NCBI GenBank assembly: GCA_009783305.1
Contig: WRHJ01000002.1
Span: 23,097-87,096, forward strand
Reading direction: 5' to 3'
DNA from: Candidatus Saccharimonadota bacterium
GTDB taxonomy: Bacteria > Patescibacteriota > Saccharimonadia > Saccharimonadales > Saccharimonadaceae
Length of the DNA: 64,000 bases
In this document: positions 57,510 through 64,000 of the stretch, in pieces
Position numbering within the stretch: position 1 is the first letter of the stretch
Layout of the letters: the number at the start of each line of letters is the position of its first letter
Position numbers and translations under genes: made by a program
The notes under the pieces: model-generated
Told to the model about the DNA's origin: nothing
What the model saw: only the letters and a program-made list of their open reading frames with translations
Databases searched by the model: none

Positions 57510-58366
57510 TTTTTTACCACCTTTGTTATTAATTCCGGGTACATCTCTGGATGAGACATGACCCAATCATGCATATCTTTTACCATTTCTTCGTAAGACG
57601 GAATCTGAAAATCAAACTCATCGGAAGATTTTACCAAGCTCTTATCACTTTTTTTATTATCGTCCGGAACAACCTCAATACCAGTATTGAAATATTTGGC
57701 GAACAACCTCAAAAGCTCATACTTGCTAATTTTCTCACCATTAACCGCGTGATGCAGCCCCGTCAAATTAGCCTCCAAACCTTTTTCAATGCATTTTGCA
57801 AACTGCAGAGTTGTCACGCCCGTCCAAATCACCTTCGTGTAACCCCCGACTTCACCAGATTGATTCGTAAACCATTGGAATAAACCAATGCCCTTCGGAT
57901 TTTGATCAGGACCCACAATCGAAGTCCGCAGCGTCAACGTCCGGTCATTATTCACTTCGCCCAGAGCTTTCGACAATCCATAATAAGTTTCCGCATCTGG
58001 AAAATCATCCTTCGTATAATCACCACGCTCACCACTAAACACGCAGTCCGTCGTAATATGAACCAACTTAAAACCATTTTCCTCGGACAATTCATCAAGA
58101 TAATTCGGCAAAAAACTATTTAATAAACTCGCCAGCGCATGGTTGTCTTCCGCCACCTGATTCAAGATCCCGATACAGTTTATCACTACTTCTGGCTTTT
58201 GCTCGCCAATAATCTTCTCGATCCCATAGACATTTTTATACGCATCATAATAATTCACTCCACGCTCATCCGTAGATGTCGTCACTACATCATGCCCGCG
58301 CTCCAAGAAATAAGCCGTGACCATATGCCCTAACATGCCACTAGCGCCGAGGACCAGTATCTTCAC
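57506..58366 (-). CDS. RmlD-type reductase, WbjC/FnlB-like (UDP-L-FucNAc step 2)
   Basis: 286 residues. It opens KILVLGASGMLGHMVTAYFL (NAD-binding) and has VHITTDCVFSGERGDYTKDD, and the Y-x3-K pair in TYYGLSKALGEV. It belongs to the RmlD-like reductases/epimerases. It starts with GTG that shares one base with the upstream stop (TAGTG). In WbjB-WbjC-WbjD sets this enzyme makes the talosamine intermediate; dTDP-rhamnose synthesis is less likely as no RmlA-C genes are near. Confidence 0.88.
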   Translation of the reverse strand: MKILVLGASGMLGHMVTAYFLERGHDVVTTSTDERGVNYYDAYKNVYGIEKIIGEQKPEVVINCIGILNQVAEDNHALASLLNSFLPNYLDELSEENGFKLVHITTDCVFSGERGDYTKDDFPDAETYYGLSKALGEVNNDRTLTLRTSIVGPDQNPKGIGLFQWFTNQSGEVGGYTKVIWTGVTTLQFAKCIEKGLEANLTGLHHAVNGEKISKYELLRLFAKYFNTGIEVVPDDNKKSDKSLVKSSDEFDFQIPSYEEMVKDMHDWVMSHPEMYPELITKVVKK

Positions 58367-59394
58367 TATTCCATATCCTCCATACGCTTCAACAATTTAA
58401 TCACTCCCTTTGTGTCCAACTGAGTCGTACTATCAGACGAATATCTCCTAACCTTTGCGGTTCTTGCCGTGACTGGAACATAGAAATCATCTTTGCCATC
58501 GTTACTGTAATTTAGGTCGCGGTCATCTGGTGACACCAAGAAATAGTTGCCTAAATCCTTCGCCCGCGTCATTTCCTCCCGCGTTACCAATACCTCATGG
58601 TCTTTCTCGCCGTGGCGCACGCCTATAATTTTGTAGCTATAATCTACACTGTGATACTCCGAAATCGCTACCGCCAACGTCTCAATCGTTGCCGCCGGAG
58701 CCTTCTGCACAAACAACTCCCCTTGCTTGCCATGTTCAAACGCATATAACACCAAGTCTACCGCGTCACCTAACGTCATCATAAAACGCGTCATATCCGG
58801 TGCCGTAATCGTCACTGGCTTGCCGGCTTTCACTAACTTCGTAAACAACGGAATCACCGAACCCCGCGAACCCATCACATTACCATATCGAGTCAAACAA
58901 ATCACCGTTCCGCCCTCCGGCACGGTCTTGGATTTGGCCACCACCACCTTCTCCATCATCGCCTTGCTCATGCCCATCGCATTGATCGGATATGCTGCTT
59001 TATCTGTCGACAAGCAAATTACTTTCTTCACGCCGTTGCGAATTGCCGAATTCAGTACATTTTCCGTGCCATAAATATTCGTTTTTACCGCTTCCATCGG
59101 GAAGAATTCGCAAGACGGCACCTGCTTCAAAGCTGCCGCATGAAACACGTAATCCACTCCGCTCATCGCATACTCAATCGACGCCTTATCTCTCACGTCG
59201 CCAATAAAAAATCGCAACTTAGCATCGGCATACTTCTTTCGCATGTCATCTTGTTTTTTCTCGTCTCTCGAGAAAATGCGAATCTCTTTTGCCTCGATAT
59301 CATCCCGCAAAAAGCGTTCCAGAACCTTATTGCCAAACGACCCGGTTCCACCCGTAATTAATAGAATCTTATCTTTGAATAATCCCTTTTTCAT
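58366..59394 (-). CDS. UDP-GlcNAc 4,6-dehydratase, WbjB/FnlA-like (UDP-L-FucNAc step 1)
   Basis: 342 residues from ATG 59394. LLITGGTGSFGNKVLERFL, HAAALKQVPSCEFFPMEAVKTN and STDKAAYPINAMGMSKAMMEK mark the CapE/WbjB/FlaA1-type dehydratase-epimerase family. The usual catalytic Tyr of SDRs is Met (MGMSK), as in that family. ATG lies seven bases after TAGACT, so the operon start is probably leaderless (an in-frame GTG two codons earlier is in the discriminator). It is the first gene of the minus-strand polysaccharide operon down to 48963. Confidence 0.91.
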   Translation of the reverse strand: MKKGLFKDKILLITGGTGSFGNKVLERFLRDDIEAKEIRIFSRDEKKQDDMRKKYADAKLRFFIGDVRDKASIEYAMSGVDYVFHAAALKQVPSCEFFPMEAVKTNIYGTENVLNSAIRNGVKKVICLSTDKAAYPINAMGMSKAMMEKVVVAKSKTVPEGGTVICLTRYGNVMGSRGSVIPLFTKLVKAGKPVTITAPDMTRFMMTLGDAVDLVLYAFEHGKQGELFVQKAPAATIETLAVAISEYHSVDYSYKIIGVRHGEKDHEVLVTREEMTRAKDLGNYFLVSPDDRDLNYSNDGKDDFYVPVTARTAKVRRYSSDSTTQLDTKGVIKLLKRMEDME

Positions 59395-59448
59395 ACTCAC
59401 TAGTCTACCACATTATCTGTTATTTTGATAGCAAAAGCGCTATGCCTA

Positions 59449-59512
59449 TTGACAAAATACAAGAAGTTTGATATAATAAAAGGATAGGGTAGTTGTAACT
59501 ATCCGATTTTTT
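59449..59512 (+). promoter_or_regulatory. Consensus promoter and attenuator-like leader hairpin
   Basis: TTGACA (59449-59454) and TATAAT (59472-59477), spacer 17, TG-A before the -10. The leader then has GGAT...AGTT pairing with AACT...ATCC (about 59483-59506), followed by GATTTTTTGG: a terminator-like hairpin with six T directly before the GGAGGTGGG ribosome site of the HD gene. It may act as an attenuator. Confidence 0.72.
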
Positions 59513-59526
59513 GGAGGTGGGACGAT

Positions 59527-60333
59527 ATGCACATTAACGTCAAAGAAGCTGTTATCCTCGAGTTTTACGCCCAGCAGTCCGCCCAGCATCCATCACAAAA
59601 GATGACGCTGCGCGTCGGCCACATCAAAGACGTGGTTCGACATGGTATGGACATTGCCGATGCTATCGGTTTGGACAAGCACGGCAAAGCGCTCGTTAAA
59701 CTTATGACTTACCTGCACGATTATTACCAGGTTTTACAAATAGCCGGCAACGCGCCCGATCCGCATCTGCACCACTCCAATCTGGAGGCCATCGAGAAAG
59801 TCCTCTTCGATAATGGGCAGATTGACGAATATGCCGAAGGGCTCAGTGATTTCGACAAAGAAGTCATAAAAACCGCCATCGTGCAGCACGCTAAAATCAC
59901 CGTCGAATTGCCCGCAGATGCCGACCCGCACTTCGTGCTGTTTTGCAACATCTTGCGCGACGCCGACAAATCCGCCATTTATGAGCTCATCAAGGAGCCC
60001 ATCTACGTCCTCAAAAACGATTGGGGTTTCTCCGATGAACAGATTAAAAGCAGCACCAGTAAAGACGGCGCCACAGTCGGCGTCAGCCCGAAAGTGCTAT
60101 CCGACTTCATGAGCGGTCAATGCATCCTCAATACCGATATCCAGACACCGGCCGACTGGTCCATCAGCCAACTCGGCTATCTGTACGACGTCAAGACGGA
60201 TGTTGCTTTCAAAAGCATGTTGCAAAACGCCGCCATCCTCATCAGCTATAAACTGCCGTTTTCCGATGTGATCAACGACATCGTACGCGGTTGCTACTAC
60301 CACGCACTCAACGTGTTGGTAATCAAAAGATAA
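59527..60333 (+). CDS. HD-domain phosphohydrolase-like protein
   Basis: 268 residues. VGHIKDVVRHGMDIADAIGL (first His), TYLHDYYQVLQI (His-Asp pair), PHLHHSNLEAI and NILRDADKSAIYELI (final Asp) give the ordered metal ligands of HD hydrolases. It has no GGDEF or RelA domain, so nucleotide or c-di-NMP substrates are possible but unproven. Cytosolic. It is transcribed alone with a strong promoter, leader hairpin and terminator. The coding sequence looks more balanced in G and C than neighbours. Confidence 0.86.
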   Translation: MHINVKEAVILEFYAQQSAQHPSQKMTLRVGHIKDVVRHGMDIADAIGLDKHGKALVKLMTYLHDYYQVLQIAGNAPDPHLHHSNLEAIEKVLFDNGQIDEYAEGLSDFDKEVIKTAIVQHAKITVELPADADPHFVLFCNILRDADKSAIYELIKEPIYVLKNDWGFSDEQIKSSTSKDGATVGVSPKVLSDFMSGQCILNTDIQTPADWSISQLGYLYDVKTDVAFKSMLQNAAILISYKLPFSDVINDIVRGCYYHALNVLVIKR

Positions 60334-60337
60334 GCTT

Positions 60338-60366
60338 CAAAAAATCCCCTCCGCGAGGGGATTTTT
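60338..60366. terminator. Bidirectional terminator
   Basis: AAAAAATCCCCTC pairs with GAGGGGATTTTT around CGC. It separates the HD gene from the convergent ABC-transporter operon. Confidence 0.93.
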
Positions 60367-60368
60367 CT

Positions 60369-61109
60369 TCAATTTTTAAACAATTCCAAATATTCTTCCG
60401 CTATTTTTTCCGGCTTGCCAATCCCCGCTATTTCACCACCGTCAATCAACATCGCGCGGGTACAAAAATTCCTCACCGCCGCCATGTTGTGCGTTACCAA
60501 AATTACCGTCTGTGACCCCTTCAAAGATTTGAAATATTGATTGCATTTTTCCTGAAACGCCGCATCCCCTACCGCCAATACCTCATCCAGAATCAAAATA
60601 TCTCCTTTCGCCCGGATCGCAATCGAAAATGCCAACCGCACATACATGCCGGAACTATAATTCTTCAATTTCTGGGCCATAAACGGTTCCAATTCTGCAA
60701 AATCCACGATATCTTCATACATCTCTTCCATTTCTTCATTTGAGAATCCCAACAACGCCCCGCTCAAATAAACGTTTTCTCTCCCCGTCAATTCCGGATT
60801 AAATCCTACCCCCAGCTCAATAAATGACACCAAAGTGCCATTAACTTCCACCGAACCCTTTTCAGGCACATAAATTCCCGCTAACAGTTTTAAAAGCGTT
60901 GATTTCCCGCTGCCATTTCGCCCAATAATCCCCAAAAATTCTCCCTTATAAACCTCAAAACTAATACCCTTCAGTACTTTTTGTTCCGTGTATCCTTTAA
61001 TGCCTTTGAACCGGTTCAAAATCGCCATTTTCAACCCAGCCGCTTTATCTTTCGGCAACAAAAATCGCTTGTGCAGGTCATTAGCTCTCAGTGCAACTTC
61101 CTTACTCAC
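60369..61109 (-). CDS. Polysaccharide ABC transporter ATPase (Wzt/TagH-like)
   Basis: 246 residues. GIIGRNGSGKSTLLKLLAGI (Walker A), LKNYSSGMYVRLAFSIAI (signature), DILILDEVLAVGD (Walker B) and LVTHNMAAVRNF identify the Wzt/TagH family. The C-terminal carbohydrate-binding domain of long Wzt proteins is absent, so chain-end recognition is not expected. Start GTG 61109, with GGAGG upstream, directly after the permease stop. Confidence 0.94.
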   Translation of the reverse strand: MSKEVALRANDLHKRFLLPKDKAAGLKMAILNRFKGIKGYTEQKVLKGISFEVYKGEFLGIIGRNGSGKSTLLKLLAGIYVPEKGSVEVNGTLVSFIELGVGFNPELTGRENVYLSGALLGFSNEEMEEMYEDIVDFAELEPFMAQKLKNYSSGMYVRLAFSIAIRAKGDILILDEVLAVGDAAFQEKCNQYFKSLKGSQTVILVTHNMAAVRNFCTRAMLIDGGEIAGIGKPEKIAEEYLELFKN

Positions 61110-61925
61110 CTATACCTCCTCCGCAAAATACTTGGATTTTTTTCGGAAGTACATCGACGCCAGCATCAGTATCGTAACCACCAGAATTATCGGTATCAAT
61201 CGTACGAAACTATTACCCACAAAACTCCACACTGTCACCGCTTCGTGCGTGATCAAACAGTAACGCACGTCCTGGATGATCTGTGCAATCGGATTTAATA
61301 GCAAAATCTTTGCCACTGTCCCCGACATCTCAGCTACCATCGTAATCGGATAAATAATCGGTACCGCATAAAACATTGCCTGCACCAAAACATCCCAAAT
61401 ACTGGAGATATCTCGAAACTTCACATTGATCGCGCCAAACAAAAATGCCAAGCCCAGCGACAGGGCATACATCTCCAGAATCAACAATGGCACCAACAGC
61501 CATGTCCACGTCGGCACCACTCCGTTCAACAAGGCAAAAATTATCACCACGCCTAAGTTGATTGCGAAATTTATCAACGCCGAAACTGTAGACGACACCA
61601 CCAAAATATACTTCGGAAAATTCACCTTTCTCAGCAAATCGCCCCTTATCACAATCGCCTGCATCCCCTGGCTAGTCGATTCTACAAAGAAGTTCCAAAA
61701 CACAATACCAGCCAGTAGATACACCGCAAAATGCGGTATATCCCCGCCGATTCTCAAGAAATTCACAAACACCACGTACAGCACAGCAAACATCATCATC
61801 GGCTTCAACACCGCCCACAAATACCCCAAAGTCGACCCCTGGTAGCGCAGTTTGAAATCCGTCCGTACCAGCTCTTTCAACAAAATCCGATTTTTGCGAT
61901 AAAAAATATTCGGCAGTTTTTTCAT
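61110..61925 (-). CDS. Polysaccharide ABC transporter permease (Wzm/TagG-like)
   Basis: 271 residues with six membrane helices of the ABC-2 type. The start LVRTDFKLRYQGSTLGYLWAVLKPM is characteristic. It forms the channel that exports lipid-linked polysaccharide with the ATPase encoded directly after. ATG 61925 is 11 bases from an extended -10 on the minus strand that overlaps the plus-strand promoter of the acyltransferase. Confidence 0.94.
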   Translation of the reverse strand: MKKLPNIFYRKNRILLKELVRTDFKLRYQGSTLGYLWAVLKPMMMFAVLYVVFVNFLRIGGDIPHFAVYLLAGIVFWNFFVESTSQGMQAIVIRGDLLRKVNFPKYILVVSSTVSALINFAINLGVVIIFALLNGVVPTWTWLLVPLLILEMYALSLGLAFLFGAINVKFRDISSIWDVLVQAMFYAVPIIYPITMVAEMSGTVAKILLLNPIAQIIQDVRYCLITHEAVTVWSFVGNSFVRLIPIILVVTILMLASMYFRKKSKYFAEEV

Positions 61926-61929
61926 ACGA

Positions 61930-61946
61930 TGCTATGATTATAGCAC
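61930..61946. promoter_or_regulatory. Overlapping divergent extended -10 promoters
   Basis: Plus: TG-C-TATGAT (61930-61938), nine bases before ATG 61948. Minus: GTG-C-TATAAT (61946-61937), 11 bases before ATG 61925. The two -10 boxes overlap by two bases in a near-palindrome, like the site at 45333-45356. Confidence 0.75.
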
Positions 61947-61947
61947 G

Positions 61948-63042
61948 ATGAAGACCAGAAACCATGCCTTTGATATCTTAAAGATCTTATCTGCATTTGC
62001 CGTCATCATCATCCACGTTTCTGCTATCTTCCTTCGCGAATCAGGCCACGACCTCGAACCCGTCGCCATGGCTCTCAATACCATCGCCCGCTTTGCCGTC
62101 CCAGTCTTTGTCATGATTTCTGGCGCCCTCTTCATAAAAACCAAAGCCGACCTACCCCTCAAAGTTATCCTCAAAAAATACGTTTTGCGGCTAACCCTCA
62201 TATACGTCGGCACCCTCGCCCTCTATTTCATCCTCTACTCAATTTTCCCCATCCGCGAAGGTTGGTTCGGCGGCCTCTCACACGTTGTCGAAAGTACCAA
62301 ATCACTCGCCTACCAGCTTTGGTTCATCCCCATGCTGGCCGGACTCTATATCCTCACTCCGTTCCTGAAACACTTTAAAGAACGCAAACATTTCATGCCA
62401 GTCCTAGTTTTCGTTGTCATAGTTTCGATATTTTTCTTCTGCCAGCAAACCATCAGCCTATTCTTCCAACTCGGCGACTTCAAAATCTTATACCCCGTCC
62501 GTGATCTCATTAGCGTCGCCCAATCCTTCTTGCCGGCCATTTCACTTTGGGTCGGTCTTTACCTCATGGGTTATTACCTCACGGAATATTCGCTCGCCTT
62601 GCGCCATCGCCGCTTTATCTACATCTGTTCGGCTGCCCTGCTCGTCATCAATATCTCACTATCTTTCATTTTCTCTCTCAAAGGCCTCCGCGTCGACACT
62701 GTCGACGTCATCCATGACCCGCTCAACATCGTCTCCATCCTCCTCTCGTTCAGCCTTATCTTACTAGCCATGCACAATCGATATATCCCCAAATTAAGCC
62801 AGCGTGCCAAATCAATCATCGTCACGCTATCCGGCTTCACGCTCGGCGTCTTTCTCATCCACATCTTATTCATGGATCTGCTTTTCCGCCAAACTCTGCC
62901 TTGGTTCCTGGAGCAGCCAACTGGCATCTGGACCATCCTCATCTCCATCGGTCTATTCATCATCTCCCTTTGCGCCACCTTCATTTATTACGCAGTTATC
63001 AACTTGGCCAAAAAAATCCTCAAACCCAATCGTACCACCTAG
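61948..63042 (+). CDS. Acyltransferase-3 membrane protein
   Basis: 364 residues, about ten helices. It starts NHAFDILKILSAFAVIIIHVSAIF, containing the conserved His of the acyltransferase-3 (OafA-like) family, and has QLWFIPMLAGLYILTPFLK. Such proteins acetylate sugars of surface glycans. Minimal leader. Next to the export genes; probably decorates the polysaccharide. Confidence 0.91.
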   Translation: MKTRNHAFDILKILSAFAVIIIHVSAIFLRESGHDLEPVAMALNTIARFAVPVFVMISGALFIKTKADLPLKVILKKYVLRLTLIYVGTLALYFILYSIFPIREGWFGGLSHVVESTKSLAYQLWFIPMLAGLYILTPFLKHFKERKHFMPVLVFVVIVSIFFFCQQTISLFFQLGDFKILYPVRDLISVAQSFLPAISLWVGLYLMGYYLTEYSLALRHRRFIYICSAALLVINISLSFIFSLKGLRVDTVDVIHDPLNIVSILLSFSLILLAMHNRYIPKLSQRAKSIIVTLSGFTLGVFLIHILFMDLLFRQTLPWFLEQPTGIWTILISIGLFIISLCATFIYYAVINLAKKILKPNRTT

Positions 63043-63070
63043 TTCTTCTCTATTATGCTAAAATTAACTC

Positions 63071-64000
63071 ATGAGCTCACCCTTAGTCAGCATCATCATA
63101 CCCTTCTATAACACTGGCAACCGCGCTCAAAAACTCATCAAAGATGTGCTCGATCAATCTTATAAAAATCTGCAAATCATTTTCGTCAACGACGGCTCTA
63201 CCGATAATACGCTCAACCTCCTAGAAAAATCCGCCGAACAAGACAAAAGAATCACCCTCATCAACCAAAAGAATTCCGGCTCTGCCGCCGGCGCCCGCAA
63301 CTCCGGCCTCCAAAAAGCCACCGGAGAGTTCATCATGTTTGCCGATTCAGACGACGAAATCAGCCAACAATTCGTCAAGAAGATGCTCAATAAGATTCAA
63401 ACTACCAACAGTGATCTCGTCACCTGCGGTTTTAAATACCACCGCCTATCCACCAGTACCACCACTGAGGCCTTCACCAATCCCGTTGCCAAACAACGCC
63501 CCTCCGAAAGCCTGTCCGCCTACGTCATCCGCCTGCTCGGCAACAACGGCCACCTCTATTCCGTCGTCAATAAAATCTTCCGCACCGACCTCATCAAACA
63601 ACACCAACTAAAATTTGATTCCAAACTGAACTTCGGCGAAGACCTACTTTTCGTCCTCACCTATCTCAAGCACGCCAAACAAATATCCTTCCTCTACGAA
63701 CCACTCTACACCTATCACTACGGCACGCAGACTAGTACCGTCAAAAACTCTTCTCTAAAATACGAAAACTGGCAGCAAAATTGGCAGTTCCTCACCAAAT
63801 GGTTCCGACCCCACAGCCCAGCCGAAACCGACTGCCTCAACTGGATCAAATACCGCTGGAGTTACTCTTATTGCCTCGCCGTCTACCGTTCCAGCAAGCC
63901 GCGCAGCCAAAAATACGAACTACTCCGTGCCGCCGTCAAAGACTCTAATCTCCCGCCAGTCGGTAGCCCCAAAAACATCGGGACAGGGAAATATCTCCAG
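63071..64000 (+). CDS. GT2 glycosyltransferase, 3' end beyond window
   Basis: 310 codons are present and the frame is open at the right edge. SPLVSIIIPFYNTGNRAQKL, IIFVNDGSTDNTLNLLEKSA, FIMFADSDDEISQQFVKKML are the GT2 nucleotide-sugar and DXD-type sites. ATG 63071 lies six bases after TAAAAT (with TG-C before it), so another leaderless start. Plus-strand codon use is C-rich like the neighbours. Confidence 0.93.
   Translation, partial: MSSPLVSIIIPFYNTGNRAQKLIKDVLDQSYKNLQIIFVNDGSTDNTLNLLEKSAEQDKRITLINQKNSGSAAGARNSGLQKATGEFIMFADSDDEISQQFVKKMLNKIQTTNSDLVTCGFKYHRLSTSTTTEAFTNPVAKQRPSESLSAYVIRLLGNNGHLYSVVNKIFRTDLIKQHQLKFDSKLNFGEDLLFVLTYLKHAKQISFLYEPLYTYHYGTQTSTVKNSSLKYENWQQNWQFLTKWFRPHSPAETDCLNWIKYRWSYSYCLAVYRSSKPRSQKYELLRAAVKDSNLPPVGSPKNIGTGKYLQ

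Noticed and set aside
1-64000. CRISPR array, prophage, transposase or integrase
   Set aside because: No regularly spaced repeats, and no transposase, integrase or capsid-like proteins were recognised; tail-lysozyme likeness at 30487 is part of the T4SS unit.
1-64000. UGA recoding as glycine (as in SR1/Gracilibacteria)
   Set aside because: UGA terminates many genes in ATGA overlaps and no conserved domain needs UGA read-through.

Overview
The window most resembles a chromosome piece from a Candidate Phyla Radiation bacterium, most likely a member of Candidatus Saccharibacteria (TM7). This rests on recalled gene neighbourhoods, not on a database search. The supporting features are a compact genome with ATGA overlaps, a dnaA-dnaN-recF / rpmH-rnpA-yidC-jag core locus, and a type IV secretion (T4SS)-like locus with many TrbC/VirB2-type pilins plus PrgI, TraC-like and VirB4 proteins. 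The window also has LGFP-repeat and DUF11 surface proteins and a large surface-polysaccharide region. UGA is used as an ordinary stop, so the code is standard bacterial.

Layout. 0-2.3 kb: the end of a small hydrolase and three orphan genes, one behind a structured RNA leader. 2.3-5.8 kb: a small membrane protein, a long DUF11 surface protein, a GreA-like fragment, a large palindrome and tRNA-Arg. 5.9-12.3 kb: two Mur-ligase relatives, a DDAH-like enzyme, groES-groEL behind a CIRCE-like operator, and two conserved hypotheticals. 12.3-33.2 kb: a structured inverted-repeat element, tRNA-Ser, a GDPD-like protein, then the T4SS-like locus. That locus has eight pilin paralogues, a VirB6-like protein, a separate paralogue of its soluble C-terminal region, PrgI, a TraC-like protein, VirB4, a large membrane protein, a three-domain peptidoglycan/esterase protein and a PEGA-like membrane protein. 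comF and hsp20 are embedded in it. 33.2-39.3 kb: recF, dnaN, dnaA (minus strand), then rpmH, rnpA, yidC and jag (plus strand), with DnaA-box-like repeats in the spacers. 39.4-64 kb: cell-envelope genes. These are an LCP ligase, a LexA-like repressor without peptidase, a polyprenyl-phosphate sugar transferase, GtrA/GT2, an O-antigen polymerase/ligase-like protein, an LGFP protein, a long minus-strand glycosyltransferase operon, a three-gene set matching UDP-L-FucNAc synthesis, an HD-domain protein, a Wzm/Wzt-like ABC exporter, an acyltransferase and a partial GT2.

How the genes fit together. The T4SS-like machine (pilins, VirB6, VirB4, wall-cutting enzyme, perhaps ComF) and the polysaccharide/surface-protein genes look like the equipment of a cell that lives attached to other cells. 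The polysaccharide genes cover nucleotide-sugar synthesis, lipid-linked initiation, chain assembly, decoration, export and LCP-mediated attachment.

A window-wide pattern is that many first genes of transcription units have an extended -10 box (TGnTATAAT type) ending only 6-11 nt before ATG, with no Shine-Dalgarno, which suggests leaderless mRNAs. Genes inside operons and a few strong single genes have good Shine-Dalgarno sites. Plus-strand G/C skew changes sign between about 2.1 and 5.8 kb and not at dnaA.
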